64,000 nucleotides of DNA from UMGS1933 sp045593405 (GCA_045593405.1 JAZNWN010000023.1:1-64000), one strand, 5' to 3'. Shown: positions 20,668-30,145, counted from the first letter of the stretch. Program-made: numbers and translations. Notes: generated by a model from the sequence alone, not told the origin.

Positions 20668-21728
20668 TTAAGAAAATATTAAAAAGAATAGGTATGGTTT
20701 TACTTTCAACAATATTGCTAACAACAGCAAATTGTTTTGCTGCAACAAATGAAGAAATTTTTGTAAAAGATGATGTTGAGTATATAAAGAGAACATTTAT
20801 TGTATCGCAGGAACAAGAGAATGACTTTTTACTTAATTTAGAAAAAGAGTTCAAAATAGATAAAAAAACATATCAGCTAGATAGCTCTACAAAAACAGGG
20901 GGAGATATAACTGAAACAATAGATATAAATACTACAAAGACTATAAAGTCAGATAGTAATAAAACAAATAAAATATTGGAGCAGTTACCAGAAGAAATAA
21001 AATATGATAAAAATGATTTTGTAGGTACATATAAGTTAGATATAAATTCAATAAATGTAAAAACTCAATATAATGGTTATAAAGAATATTTAATAGAAGA
21101 TACAAAGACATATAGTAATTTAGATACTAACGATCTGAACAATATTCCAAAACAAATAATGAAAGATGGTATGGTGTTAGACTTAATTACTACAAATTGG
21201 GAAGTTACAGAAACTAGACAAATACAAGATAATTCTATACCAAGCAAGTATAAAGCAACTTGTTATTATGCTACTAAAAAAAGAGTTGATAATCCATTAA
21301 CATATATTGTAACAGCAGAGTATAATGGAACAGCTGATAAAGTGATAGAAAATGATTTTACTTATGAAATCACATATAAACATATATCAACAGATAAAAA
21401 TTATATACCTACAATTTTTGTATTAAGTGGTACAACTTTAATTGTAGTGGTTTTATTTGTTAGAAGAAAGAAAAATGTAATTATATATAACTTCCAAAAT
21501 AAAGAGTGGAAAGAGATAGGAAAACAAAGAATATCAAAACTTATTGTTAAGCTAGATAGATATAATTACAAAGTAAAAAGTAATAGATATAAAATTGTAT
21601 TAGATGAGAAATTTATCAATAAGCATAATGGTAAAATGATAAAAATAAAAAGGCAAAAGAGAACAATAGATAAATTACTAAACAAATCTAACAATATAAC
21701 TCCATATACAATAGATATTGTAATATAG
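20664..21728 (+). CDS. Secreted protein with C-terminal membrane anchor
   Basis: 354 residues. There is a signal peptide (MVLLSTILLTTANCFAA), an extracellular beta-rich region of about 220 residues, a membrane segment (TIFVLSGTTLIVVVLFV) followed by RRKK, and a roughly 90-residue basic cytoplasmic tail. It lies just upstream of a sortase and adhesin. Not recognised; plausibly a surface assembly or sensor protein for the ICE-encoded cell-wall structure. Confidence 0.55.
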   Translation: MIKKILKRIGMVLLSTILLTTANCFAATNEEIFVKDDVEYIKRTFIVSQEQENDFLLNLEKEFKIDKKTYQLDSSTKTGGDITETIDINTTKTIKSDSNKTNKILEQLPEEIKYDKNDFVGTYKLDINSINVKTQYNGYKEYLIEDTKTYSNLDTNDLNNIPKQIMKDGMVLDLITTNWEVTETRQIQDNSIPSKYKATCYYATKKRVDNPLTYIVTAEYNGTADKVIENDFTYEITYKHISTDKNYIPTIFVLSGTTLIVVVLFVRRKKNVIIYNFQNKEWKEIGKQRISKLIVKLDRYNYKVKSNRYKIVLDEKFINKHNGKMIKIKRQKRTIDKLLNKSNNITPYTIDIVI

Positions 21729-21741
21729 GGGGTGTTGATAA

Positions 21742-22338
21742 ATGAATAAAGGAACAAAACTAATTTTATTAGTAATAATTCTAGTAATTTTAACTATTGT
21801 AATGTCTATATTCTTAATAAATAAATTTAAAGTATTTAGTGCAAACAAAAAAGCAGAAGAAACAATAGTAGTAGGCGATAATGAAGAAATAAAAGATTTA
21901 GAGCCAGTAGAACAAAAAGAAATTGTTTATGAAGATAGTATAGGAACATTAACAATACCAGATATATTATTAGACAATGCACCTATTAAAGAGGGAACAG
22001 AATTATCAACACTATCTAGTGCAATAGGACATTTTACAAGTACAAGTCTTTATGCTGGAAATGTTGGACTAGCATCTCATAATGGTGGGGAAAATGGCGA
22101 CTATTTTAAAAATCTTAATAAAGTAAAAAAAGGCTCTGAAATATATTATCAGACTAATTATGGAACAAGAAGATATATAGTAAAAGTAATTAAAATTATT
22201 GATGAAACAGATTGGTCGTATTTAGAGAGTACAGAAGATAATAGACTTACTTTGATAACATGTGTAAAAGGACAAAGTAGTAAAAGACTATGTGTTCAAG
22301 CCTTTGAATCAGAAGAAAATATGACATACAATCAATAA
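21742..22338 (+). CDS. Class D-type sortase
   Basis: 198 residues with an N-terminal membrane anchor (LILLVIILVILTIVMSIFLI). The catalytic triad is visible: His in GLASHNGG, Cys in LTLITC and Arg in SKRLCVQAF. Sortases cleave LPXTG-like motifs and attach surface proteins to the wall or to one another. Its natural substrate is the thioester/Cna-B protein ending near 27420. The TLxTC and RL motifs resemble class D more than class B; subclass is tentative. Confidence 0.85.
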   Translation: MNKGTKLILLVIILVILTIVMSIFLINKFKVFSANKKAEETIVVGDNEEIKDLEPVEQKEIVYEDSIGTLTIPDILLDNAPIKEGTELSTLSSAIGHFTSTSLYAGNVGLASHNGGENGDYFKNLNKVKKGSEIYYQTNYGTRRYIVKVIKIIDETDWSYLESTEDNRLTLITCVKGQSSKRLCVQAFESEENMTYNQ

Positions 22339-22348
22339 GCTTGTATTT

Positions 22349-22381
22349 GGTTAGACTTTTGTATGGTAAAAAAGTTATAAT
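22349..22381 (+). promoter_or_regulatory. Promoter, GGTTAGACT family
   Basis: GGTTAGACT 22349-22357, 18-bp spacer, TATAAT 22376-22381. Transcription would begin after any start codon upstream of 22385, fixing the downstream start at 22404. Confidence 0.7.
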
Positions 22382-22403
22382 AAATATAGGGAGAGTGATA
22401 AAT

Positions 22404-23123
22404 ATGTTTAGGTTTATGATAAAGTTTTTAAAAGTATTAGGGATAGCTTGTGCAATAGGTATTTTGATACGAGTAGGGGAAGTTCTTATAATAAAACATA
22501 ATGAAAATAATACAGAAGAAACACAACAAGTTGCAGAAATTATAAATGATAATATAGTTGCAGATAATATAAGTGATAATAAAGAAACTGTTGAAAAGGT
22601 AGATGTAGTAATTGAAAATAAAGAAACAAAGCAAGAAGAGAAAGTAGAAGTTAAAGAAAAGAAAGAAGCGGAACAAGTTGTTGTTCCAAAAACAACTAAA
22701 AATACTAAAACAGAACAAAAACAAGAAATAAAAACAGAAACTAAAAAAGAACAAGTAATCAAAGAACAAGAAACAATAGAAAAAAAGAAAGAAGAAAAAG
22801 TAGTAGAAACAAAAAAAGAAGAAACTACTATTGTTAAACAAGAAGAAATTAAGCAAGAGGTATTAGCAGAGGAATATAAAGTAAACAATCAAATGATAAG
22901 TAAAATAAAAGAAATTATAAAAAATAATGAAACAGATGATATGAAAATGTACGGATATGATGTTGTTGTAGATAATACCATTCCAAATATAACAAATGAA
23001 TTTACTTTTTCTGAACAAAGAGTAATAAATAAGCTGACTTTAAAGTTTGGAACTATTAGAATATATGCAAGAGATTACTACAATAATGGTGTATATATAA
23101 GTACACAATGTTTTATTATTTAA
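22404..23123 (+). CDS. Membrane-anchored lysine/glutamate-rich surface protein
   Basis: 239 residues from ATG 22404 (GGGAGAG site upstream). One N-terminal membrane segment (LGIACAIGILIRVGEVLII) is followed by roughly 110 residues of K/E/T/V-rich low-complexity spacer and a compact C-terminal domain (MKMYGYDVVVDNTIPNITNE) ending in TQCFII. The long charged spacer could span the wall. No family recognised. Confidence 0.55.
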   Translation: MFRFMIKFLKVLGIACAIGILIRVGEVLIIKHNENNTEETQQVAEIINDNIVADNISDNKETVEKVDVVIENKETKQEEKVEVKEKKEAEQVVVPKTTKNTKTEQKQEIKTETKKEQVIKEQETIEKKKEEKVVETKKEETTIVKQEEIKQEVLAEEYKVNNQMISKIKEIIKNNETDDMKMYGYDVVVDNTIPNITNEFTFSEQRVINKLTLKFGTIRIYARDYYNNGVYISTQCFII

Positions 23124-23145
23124 AAGTTAAAATATGATAAATGTA

Positions 23146-23175
23146 AAAGCACTTCAAAAGAGTGCTTTTTTATTT
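23146..23175 (+). terminator. Rho-independent terminator
   Basis: AAGCACT-tcaaaag-AGTGCTT followed by TTTTATTTT, between the K/E-rich protein and the adhesin gene. Confidence 0.75.
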
Positions 23176-23196
23176 TATGTTTTGGAGGTAAAAAAT

Positions 23197-26100
23197 ATGT
23201 TAAAAAATAAAAGAATAATTGCAATAATTTTATTAGCTATAACTTTATTTTCAAGTTTTAGTAATTGTGTATATGCAGTAGAAATAGACAAAGCAAATCT
23301 AACTACAATAGAAGATAGTGATAGTCAAATACAATTTAAATATGATTCTGGTTGGACAAATGTAAGAACTAATTATATTGGGTATAGAGAGAATGGAAAG
23401 ATATATCCAGCTTATTGTATTTCGCACGGACTACCAGGTGTAGATGAAAAAGGTGATTATACGGTTACTATTAATAGAGTATTAGATGATGTTCAAATAT
23501 GGAGAACAATAATAAATGGATTTCCATATAAAACACCAGCACAATTAGGTGTTGAATGTGAATTGGATGCTTATGTTGCAACTAAACAAGCAATATATTG
23601 TGTAATATTAGGTAGAGATGTATATAGCTTATATAGAGGTAGAAATGAAAGAGGAAACAAAATTGTAGATGCAATGGCAAGAATGGTTAATGAGGGAAGA
23701 TATGGAACAGCAACTCCACAAAGTAGCTCTATCTCTGCTGTTAAGACAGGAACATTTTACGAAGAGGGAAATTATTATGTTCAAAAATACAATGTTAGTA
23801 GTGCAGTAGAAATTGGCTCATATTACATAACTTCAACAGCGAATTTACCTAGTGGAACGATAATAACTAATTCAAGTGGAACACAAACAAATAATTTTAA
23901 TGGTAATGAAAGTTTTTATGTGAAAGTTCCTAAAACATCTTTAACAAGTGATTTTAATGCTGTGATTAACTTACAGGGGAAATGTAAGACATATCCAGTT
24001 TTCTTTGGCGAAACTCCTAATTCAGCTTGGCAAAATTATGCTGTAACTTATGATCCATTTGGGGATGGTGTAGGAAGAGCTAATCTAAATATAAGTGTTA
24101 ATACTGGTAAAGTTCAAGTAAATAAAATAGATAGTGAAACTAAAACAACAATAAAAGGTGTAACATTTCAATTATTAAAAGAAGATGGTACACAAGTAGC
24201 AAGTGCAACAACTAATGATAGTGGTGTTGCTACATTTTCTAACTTATATCCTGGAAAATATAAATTAAGAGAAGTATCAACTTTAAATACATATATTTTA
24301 AATGCACAAGTTTTTGATGTGAATGTAGAATATAATAAGACAGCAAGTATGACAATTACTAATGAACATAAAAAAGGAAATTTGAAAATAAATAAAATAG
24401 ATGCAGAAACTTCACAACCAGTTCAAGATGTTACATTCCAGTTAATAGACTCTAATGGAAATGTAGTTCAATCTGGAACAACAAACACAAAAGGGGAATT
24501 AACTTTTAATAATATTAGAGTTGGTAAATATAAACTAAAAGAAACTAAAACAAATGCTAATTATGTTTTAAATACTGCTGTTTTTGAGGTTGATATAGAG
24601 TGGAATAAGACTACAACAAAGACAATTACTAATGAATATAAAAGAGGCAATATAAAAATAAATAAAACAGATGCAGAAACTTCAAAAGGAATAGAGGGAG
24701 TAACATTTGAATTACAAAAAAGTGATGGCACAGTAGTTGCAACTGCTACTACTAATTCACAGGGAATTGCTAATTTTAATAATATCAGAATAGGCGAATA
24801 TAAGTTAAAGGAAACAAAAACAAATTCTAATTATATTTTAAATACTGCAGTATTTGATGTGAAAGTAGAGTGGAATAAAACAGCTGAAAAAAATATAACT
24901 AATGAGCATAAACGAGGTAATATTTCGGTTTTTAAAGTTGATAAAGATAATCATAAAGTTGCATTAGGAAATGTGAGTTTTGATTTATTTAGTTATGAAT
25001 TTAATAAAGTTGTAGGAACTTATGTTACAAATGTAGATGGGGAAATTCGTATAAATAATTTGAGAATAGGCAGATATAGTTTGATAGAAAAGAACACAGG
25101 AAAATGGTACAATTTATCAGATAATACAGATGTAAGAGTAGAATGGAATAAAACAACAGACACAACTATTGAAAACGAACTAAAAAAAGGCAAAATAAAA
25201 GTAACAAAAGTAGATTTAGATAATAATGAAATAGTAATACCTAATGTAACATTTGCAGTATTAGATGATAAAGGTAAAGTTTTAGAAGAGATCACAACTA
25301 ATGAAAATGGAATTGCAGAAACAAGTAGATTTCCTATTAGAGATTATGCAACATTAACTCTAAAAGAAACAAAAACTGACAAGTGGTATGTTTTAAATGA
25401 TAAAGAAATAAAAGTGCAACTAAAAGAAAATGATGTTGTAAATATACAAGTAGAAAACGAATTGAAGAAAGGTCAGATAAGAGTAATAAAAGTAGATTTA
25501 GACAATAATGAGGTAAAACTAAAAGGTGTAGAATTTAATGTATTAGATGAAAAAGGAAATGTGCTTGACAAGCTAGTAACAGATAAAAATGGCGAGGCAG
25601 TTTCTAAAAGACTACCAATAAATCAACAATATAAATTGCAAGAAGTTAAGACATTACAAGACTATGTATTAAATGAAAAAATAAAAACAATTACATTAGA
25701 GCAAGACCAAATAAAAGATATAACATTTACTAACGAGTTAAAGAAAGGTCAAATAAGAGTAATAAAAGTAGATTTAGACAATAATGAGGTAAAACTAAAA
25801 GGTGTAGAATTTAATGTATTAGATGAAAAAGGAAATGTAGTTGATAAGCTAGTAACAGATGAAAAAGGCGAGGCAGTTTCTAAAAGACTACCAATAAATC
25901 AACAATATAAATTACAAGAAATAAAAACATTAGACAATTATGTGCTAAATGAAGAAATAAAAACAATTACATTAAAGCAAGACCAGATAACAGATATAAC
26001 ATTTACTAACGAGTTAAAGAAAGGACAAATAAGAATAATTAAAGTAGATTTATATGACAACGAAGTAAAATTAAAGGGTGTAGAATTTAACTTGTTAGAT

Positions 26101-27426
26101 GAGAATGGTAATGTAATAGAAAAATTAGTAACAGATGAAAAAGGCGAGGCAGTTTCTAAAAGATACAGAACAGATAAAGAATACACTTTACAAGAAACAA
26201 AAACATTAGAGAAATATGACTTAAATGAAGAGATTAAAACAATAACATTAGAGCAAGACAAAATAAAAGATATAACATTTACTAATGAATTAAAGAAAGG
26301 TCAAATAAGAGTAATAAAAGTAGATTTAGATAATAATGAGATAAGACTAAAAGGTGTAGAATTTAATGTATTAGATGAAAGTGGAAATATAGTGGATACA
26401 TTGATAACAGATGAAAAAGGCGAGGCAGTTTCTAAATTATTAAAAGTAAATCAAAAATATACTCTACAAGAAACAAAGACATTAGAGAATTATGTTTTAA
26501 ATGAAGAAACAAAAGTTGTTACATTACAACCTGCTGAAATAACAAGTGTTACATTTGAAAATGAGAAGATAAAAGGTTATATTCAAGTAACTAAAACAAG
26601 TGCAGAAGATAATAAATACTCTGAATTACCAAAGGGTAGTCCATTACCAGATGTAAAATTTGAAGTGTATGATGCAGAAGATAATTTAGTAGATACAATA
26701 ACAACCGATAAAGATGGAAAAGCTATAACAAAAGAACTTTTAAAAGGCTGTTATAAAATAAAGGAAATTTCTAGTGCAAAATATTATTTATTAAATACTG
26801 AAATATATAATGCTGAAATAGTAAAAGATCAAGAAATAGTAAATGTAGATATAACAAATGACAATGTAGAAATTGATGTAGAAATACATAAGAACGGATT
26901 TATAGAAACACAAAGCAAAGATGATATATTTTATAATTTCAAAAATATAAAAAATAAATCTAATGTACCATTAGATAACTTTACTTGGTCAGATCATTTA
27001 CCTACAGATGCAGTTCGTATAAATAGACTATATACTGGAACTTGGAATGAAGATTTAAAATACGATGTGTATTATAAAACTAATAAAACAGAAGAATATG
27101 TTTTATTCAAAGAAGATTTAAGTACACAAATAATTTATGAATTGAACTTTAAAGAATTAAAACTAGCTGATGATGAGTATGTAACTGATTATGAGTTTAG
27201 ATTTGGAAAAGTAAAAATAGGATTTCAAGAAGTAGAAAGTCCAATTTTATATTGCGATATTTTAGAGGGACTAGGAAATGGTTATGTATTTACTAATAAA
27301 ACAAAAGTTAAAGGCAATTACTTTGAAAAAGAAATAGAAGATAATGATGATTGGACAACAATAACTTACCTCAAAGAGATAAAGCTAGAAGAAGTGTTGC
27401 CAAGAACTCGGTTTTTAGTAATTTGA
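23197..27426 (+). CDS. Thioester-domain adhesin with Cna-B/SpaA repeats; LPXTG only in +1 frame
   Basis: About 1,405 residues. I chose ATG 23197 behind GGAGG, downstream of the terminator. A signal peptide (IIAIILLAITLFSSFSNCVYA) leads to a thioester domain with the reactive Cys in PAYCISHG and partner Gln in VATKQAIYC, which can form a covalent bond with host surface molecules. Then come nine Cna-B/SpaA repeats (each about 90 residues, many with an LxGVxF start) forming a stalk. In zero frame it ends LPRT-RFLVI. Shifting at the CGG at 27409 gives LPRTGF-stop (27418), a sortase motif at the extreme C-terminus. Confidence 0.85.
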   Translation: MLKNKRIIAIILLAITLFSSFSNCVYAVEIDKANLTTIEDSDSQIQFKYDSGWTNVRTNYIGYRENGKIYPAYCISHGLPGVDEKGDYTVTINRVLDDVQIWRTIINGFPYKTPAQLGVECELDAYVATKQAIYCVILGRDVYSLYRGRNERGNKIVDAMARMVNEGRYGTATPQSSSISAVKTGTFYEEGNYYVQKYNVSSAVEIGSYYITSTANLPSGTIITNSSGTQTNNFNGNESFYVKVPKTSLTSDFNAVINLQGKCKTYPVFFGETPNSAWQNYAVTYDPFGDGVGRANLNISVNTGKVQVNKIDSETKTTIKGVTFQLLKEDGTQVASATTNDSGVATFSNLYPGKYKLREVSTLNTYILNAQVFDVNVEYNKTASMTITNEHKKGNLKINKIDAETSQPVQDVTFQLIDSNGNVVQSGTTNTKGELTFNNIRVGKYKLKETKTNANYVLNTAVFEVDIEWNKTTTKTITNEYKRGNIKINKTDAETSKGIEGVTFELQKSDGTVVATATTNSQGIANFNNIRIGEYKLKETKTNSNYILNTAVFDVKVEWNKTAEKNITNEHKRGNISVFKVDKDNHKVALGNVSFDLFSYEFNKVVGTYVTNVDGEIRINNLRIGRYSLIEKNTGKWYNLSDNTDVRVEWNKTTDTTIENELKKGKIKVTKVDLDNNEIVIPNVTFAVLDDKGKVLEEITTNENGIAETSRFPIRDYATLTLKETKTDKWYVLNDKEIKVQLKENDVVNIQVENELKKGQIRVIKVDLDNNEVKLKGVEFNVLDEKGNVLDKLVTDKNGEAVSKRLPINQQYKLQEVKTLQDYVLNEKIKTITLEQDQIKDITFTNELKKGQIRVIKVDLDNNEVKLKGVEFNVLDEKGNVVDKLVTDEKGEAVSKRLPINQQYKLQEIKTLDNYVLNEEIKTITLKQDQITDITFTNELKKGQIRIIKVDLYDNEVKLKGVEFNLLDENGNVIEKLVTDEKGEAVSKRYRTDKEYTLQETKTLEKYDLNEEIKTITLEQDKIKDITFTNELKKGQIRVIKVDLDNNEIRLKGVEFNVLDESGNIVDTLITDEKGEAVSKLLKVNQKYTLQETKTLENYVLNEETKVVTLQPAEITSVTFENEKIKGYIQVTKTSAEDNKYSELPKGSPLPDVKFEVYDAEDNLVDTITTDKDGKAITKELLKGCYKIKEISSAKYYLLNTEIYNAEIVKDQEIVNVDITNDNVEIDVEIHKNGFIETQSKDDIFYNFKNIKNKSNVPLDNFTWSDHLPTDAVRINRLYTGTWNEDLKYDVYYKTNKTEEYVLFKEDLSTQIIYELNFKELKLADDEYVTDYEFRFGKVKIGFQEVESPILYCDILEGLGNGYVFTNKTKVKGNYFEKEIEDNDDWTTITYLKEIKLEEVLPRTRFLVI
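25460..26570 (+). repeat. Four near-identical Cna-B repeat units
   Basis: Within the adhesin, four consecutive units of roughly 280 bases start with a block encoding ELKKGQIR[VI]IKVDL and share long identical stretches, for example the segments at 25480-25560 and 25750-25840. They invite recombination and length variation. Confidence 0.8.
27409..27412 (+). other. CGG +1 recoding site (adhesin sortase motif)
   Basis: Context ACT-CGG-TTT-TTA. The +1 frame gives LPRT-G-F-stop. Zero-frame reading gives LPRTRFLVI-stop without a sortase glycine. Confidence 0.75.
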
Positions 27427-27487
27427 CAATAGATTAAATAAATAGTAATATGAAATAAATGAATTCATATATTTATTATTAACTAAT

Positions 27488-27530
27488 TAGGGTATTTGGA
27501 AATAAAATTCCAGATACCCTTTATTTTTTT
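27488..27530 (+). terminator. Rho-independent terminator
   Basis: GGGTATTTGGAA pairs with TTCCAGATACCC around ATAAAA and runs into TTTATTTTTTT. It marks the end of the surface module and the left edge of the GC-richer cassette. Confidence 0.8.
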
Positions 27531-27555
27531 GCTCATATAATCATATAATCAAACA

Positions 27556-27584
27556 TTGATTTTTATGTTAATTTATGGTATAAT
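27556..27584 (+). promoter_or_regulatory. Promoter of the cassette's first gene
   Basis: TTGATT 27556-27561, 17-bp spacer, TATAAT 27579-27584, followed by an 80-base leader and AAGGAGG before ATG 27665. Confidence 0.65.
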
Positions 27585-27664
27585 ATAAGTTGTAGAAGAC
27601 TTTTTTAGTCAGTCTAGCCATAATTATACAAAATATATTATAAAACTTAAGGAGGATAATTCTT

Positions 27665-28501
27665 ATGGCAACAACAAAAGTTTACTTCGAGGAAATCTGG
27701 GACTACGACAAGCAGACACGAATTTTTCGGACAACGAAGAGAGAATCCCTGTGGGTAAAGTCTTTTGAGAACGGCATTGCAGTAGCAGATCCTATGTGTG
27801 GTTGTACCATCACATCATTTGCTGAACTGATTGCAGGCTGTTTCGCTGAAGATTCCAACTTCGTAAGTGAGTTGTTCAGAGCTTTTGACTGCGATGAGAA
27901 AACTGCTTTCACTGGCATTCAGTTTGACTTTAATGGTGTAACTCTTTTGGTTACAAAAGAGAATGCAGATAAAGACAAAATCTATGCCGAGTGGGATGCA
28001 GGAATGAAGGCGAATGCTGAAAAGTATCGTCTTGAAAGGGAGGCTTATATGAAGACTCCTGAATACAGAGCAGAAAGAGCAAAACAGCTCAAAATTGCGA
28101 CTCGCAGACAGCAAGTTGAAAAGGAAGTTCTCGCTATTGATGAATCTACTGAACTGGAGTTCAAAGATGATGAGGCAAAAGCGAACTGGGAAAAATGGGT
28201 TGAGGTTAATTCAAAAGATGGTTACAGCTTTGGAGTTGTAAAATATGCTCGCCGTTGGGCAAAGTATATGCAACATCTGATGAAGAAACACAACAAGACT
28301 CTTCCTGAAATTGCTGATAATGCATCGCATGTAAGCGACACAGAGGGTATTACTGGCTTTATGTACGGATGTGCAGTCGGTATGCTTTCACAGTGCTGGA
28401 AGTACGGAGAAGAACTTCGCAGGTGGCACAACAAAGAGTGGGGACACGAAGATACAGACGGAGTCGTCAATCCTGCTGTGCTGACTATCAATGTAGGATA
28501 A
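27665..28501 (+). CDS. Uncharacterised protein of a GC-richer cassette
   Basis: 278 soluble residues. Base composition and codon use (CGT, CGC, CTG and GTC are common) differ sharply from the flanking ICE genes, indicating separate origin. Visible parts: an N-terminal beta-rich section, a charged helical middle (YRLEREAYMKTPEYRAERAK) and a C-terminus rich in tryptophan and glycine (YGEELRRWHNKEWGHED). I recognise no family. It has an in-phase CGG at 27728 that must be read as Arg; a +1 shift would truncate it about ten codons later. Confidence 0.65.
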   Translation: MATTKVYFEEIWDYDKQTRIFRTTKRESLWVKSFENGIAVADPMCGCTITSFAELIAGCFAEDSNFVSELFRAFDCDEKTAFTGIQFDFNGVTLLVTKENADKDKIYAEWDAGMKANAEKYRLEREAYMKTPEYRAERAKQLKIATRRQQVEKEVLAIDESTELEFKDDEAKANWEKWVEVNSKDGYSFGVVKYARRWAKYMQHLMKKHNKTLPEIADNASHVSDTEGITGFMYGCAVGMLSQCWKYGEELRRWHNKEWGHEDTDGVVNPAVLTINVG

Positions 28502-28534
28502 TTAAACTACATCAAAAAGAAAATATTTTTCTTT

Positions 28535-28559
28535 CCCTCGTAAGAGGGTTCTTTTTTTG
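28535..28559 (+). terminator. Rho-independent terminator
   Basis: CCCTC-gtaa-GAGGG followed by TTCTTTTTTT. Confidence 0.75.
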
Positions 28560-28593
28560 TTTTTTATAGTTATCTAAAACAAACTATAATAAT

Positions 28594-28759
28594 TTGCAAA
28601 TTATGTAAAATAGTGGTATAATGTGTGCTGATATAGGTAAGTCCTGTGTCTTAATACCTTTTTTCACTAATTAGTGGAGGTAGTTAACCTCTGACTTTTT
28701 AGTTTTACTTATATAAAAATCAATACTTCAATAAAAGTTATTAAAGGAGGAAAAACATT
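28594..28759 (+). promoter_or_regulatory. Promoter plus repeated structured leader, copy A
   Basis: TTGCAA-17 bp-TATAAT (28594-28622) is followed by a roughly 130-base leader. It contains GGTAAG/CTTAATACC complementarity, the palindrome CACTAATTAGTG (28665-28676) and a hairpin AGGT-agtta-ACCT holding a GGAGG-like block, then GACTTTTTAGTTTTACTTATAT. The leader is strongly conserved with copy B (30160-30320) and partly with copy C (31109-31270). Looks like a cis-regulatory RNA of unknown ligand. Confidence 0.65.
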
Positions 28760-29389
28760 ATGAGTTTTTGTGAAACGAAGTATATCTTTGTAGGTCATCG
28801 TGGCGAAATGCATAGGATGACAGCTAAACAGCTTTGTGAACGGATAGTGCAGGATAGCAAGTCTGACTATAATTGGATTGCTCCTGCAAGTGAACTCGTA
28901 AGAGTTTGCAAGTGTCTAGGTTTCCCTACGGAATATGCTCTGACTATAAAAGTTGCAATTCTAAATTGTTTTGCAAATATAGAAAATAGAGCTAATTGTG
29001 GTGGTGATCGTTATTTTACTAAACCAGCAGATGCTGAGGCAGTACAAGAATGTTTTAATTCGATGTATGGAGTTAATAGAGAGGATGTTGTTTTGGCAAG
29101 AAGATATTATTTGAGCGAAATGCTTAAATATGCTACTTATACTCGTGTATTTGACCCTCTGTATCATCCAGGCGAAACATTCAGAAAACTTCGTGAAGAT
29201 TTTATCACAACCAAAGTTGAAGAAAATATTTCTCAAAAGAAAGTTGACTTTAAAACTTTAGTTGAGTCTTCAAAAAATGAATTTGCTGAAATTGTTAAAA
29301 CAGCAGATTCGAAAGGTGCTTTTGTAGAAGATGAAGAAAAAGACAAAAAAGAATGGACAGAATTCTTCAAAAGAATGAAAGACCTTTAA
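28760..29389 (+). CDS. Uncharacterised cassette protein with leader copy A
   Basis: 209 residues starting at ATG 28760 behind AAAGGAGG. It begins CETKYIFVGHRGEMHRMTAK and has a helical middle and a charged C-terminus, with no signal peptide or membrane segment. It is probably first in an operon with the 29477 and 29730 genes. The in-phase CGG at 28841 (GAA-CGG-ATA-GTG) is read as Arg here; a +1 shift would give Gly-stop at once. Family unknown. Confidence 0.6.
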   Translation: MSFCETKYIFVGHRGEMHRMTAKQLCERIVQDSKSDYNWIAPASELVRVCKCLGFPTEYALTIKVAILNCFANIENRANCGGDRYFTKPADAEAVQECFNSMYGVNREDVVLARRYYLSEMLKYATYTRVFDPLYHPGETFRKLREDFITTKVEENISQKKVDFKTLVESSKNEFAEIVKTADSKGAFVEDEEKDKKEWTEFFKRMKDL

Positions 29390-29476
29390 AACTCAAAAAA
29401 ATTCGTAGCTATGCGAACTATAACAAGAATAGCAATTTATTAAATTCTCGTATAACAATTGTTAGGAGGTAAACAA

Positions 29477-29716
29477 ATGAAAGCACGGAGTAGAGAAGTT
29501 ATTAAGACTTTGATTGAAATGTCGCCTAATGTAGAAGAGGCTGACAAGGTAATCAATGAAAACTACAACTTTAAAACCATCAGTGAAAAAATGGCATTTC
29601 TTAAAGGAATGTTTGATGTCAGACTCGTAAGCAAAGATGATGGTGAAGGAGTTTCAGAAGAAGAATCTGCTGAAATGGATTATTGGGCTATGCTCCATTC
29701 AATCATCATTGCTTGA
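29477..29716 (+). CDS. Small uncharacterised cassette protein
   Basis: 79 residues from ATG 29477 behind TAGGAGG; a longer TTG start would overlap the ribosome binding site. Acidic, helical (IKTLIEMSPNVEEADKVINE), no recognised family. It is followed after 13 bases by a receiver-domain gene, suggesting a joint regulatory role. The fourth codon is CGG at 29486, read as Arg in zero frame. Confidence 0.55.
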   Translation: MKARSREVIKTLIEMSPNVEEADKVINENYNFKTISEKMAFLKGMFDVRLVSKDDGEGVSEEESAEMDYWAMLHSIIIA

Positions 29717-29729
29717 AGGAGATTGAATT

Positions 29730-30095
29730 ATGAAAAAAATTGTAGTGGTTGATGATAACAAAATGTTTCTCGAAACCTTAAAGGACTTTGTTGAAGGAAT
29801 GAGTAAAGATTTTGAGTGTATAGCTTTTTCAAATCCAGAGGATGCATTACGGTATGCGATAGATGAAAAAGAAATATATGCTGTGATTTCTGATTATGAA
29901 ATGCCACAAATGAGTGGTTTATCATTAGCTAAGAGAATCATTGAAGCACTTCCTACAACAAAGGTAATTGTTATGAGTGGACACGATACTAATTATTTAA
30001 GAAAGCAAGCTTTAAAAGCTGGAATTGTTGAAAACAAAATTCGGCTCTTATGCAAATCTGACATAATTAATTTGTGTGTGCTACTAAACAGTTAA
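29730..30095 (+). CDS. Stand-alone response-regulator receiver domain
   Basis: 121 residues with the CheY fold landmarks: acidic pair in VVDDNK, phosphoacceptor Asp in AVISDYEMP, and Ser/Thr switch in VIVMSGHDT. It lacks an output domain and its C-terminal lysine segment is divergent (LLCKSDIIN). It may act by binding a partner such as the product of the adjacent 29477 gene. Two in-phase CGG codons (29850, 30042) are read as Arg in zero frame. Confidence 0.75.
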   Translation: MKKIVVVDDNKMFLETLKDFVEGMSKDFECIAFSNPEDALRYAIDEKEIYAVISDYEMPQMSGLSLAKRIIEALPTTKVIVMSGHDTNYLRKQALKAGIVENKIRLLCKSDIINLCVLLNS

Positions 30096-30103
30096 TCTTA
30101 AAG

Positions 30104-30145
30104 CAGAAGATGTATATGTTTGTATATATCTTCTGTTTTTTTTTA
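30104..30145 (+). terminator. Rho-independent terminator
   Basis: CAGAAGATGTATAT pairs with ATATATCTTCTG and is followed by nine Ts. Confidence 0.8.

Noticed and set aside
22437..22888. Minus-strand frames rich in Ser/Phe opposite the K/E-rich protein
   Set aside because: They mirror low-complexity AAA/GAA codons on the plus strand and lack ribosome sites; shadows of the real gene.
25460..26570. CRISPR-like or tandem noncoding array
   Set aside because: The repeats are in-frame Cna-B coding units of about 280 bases, not short repeats with spacers. No CRISPR array is visible in the window.
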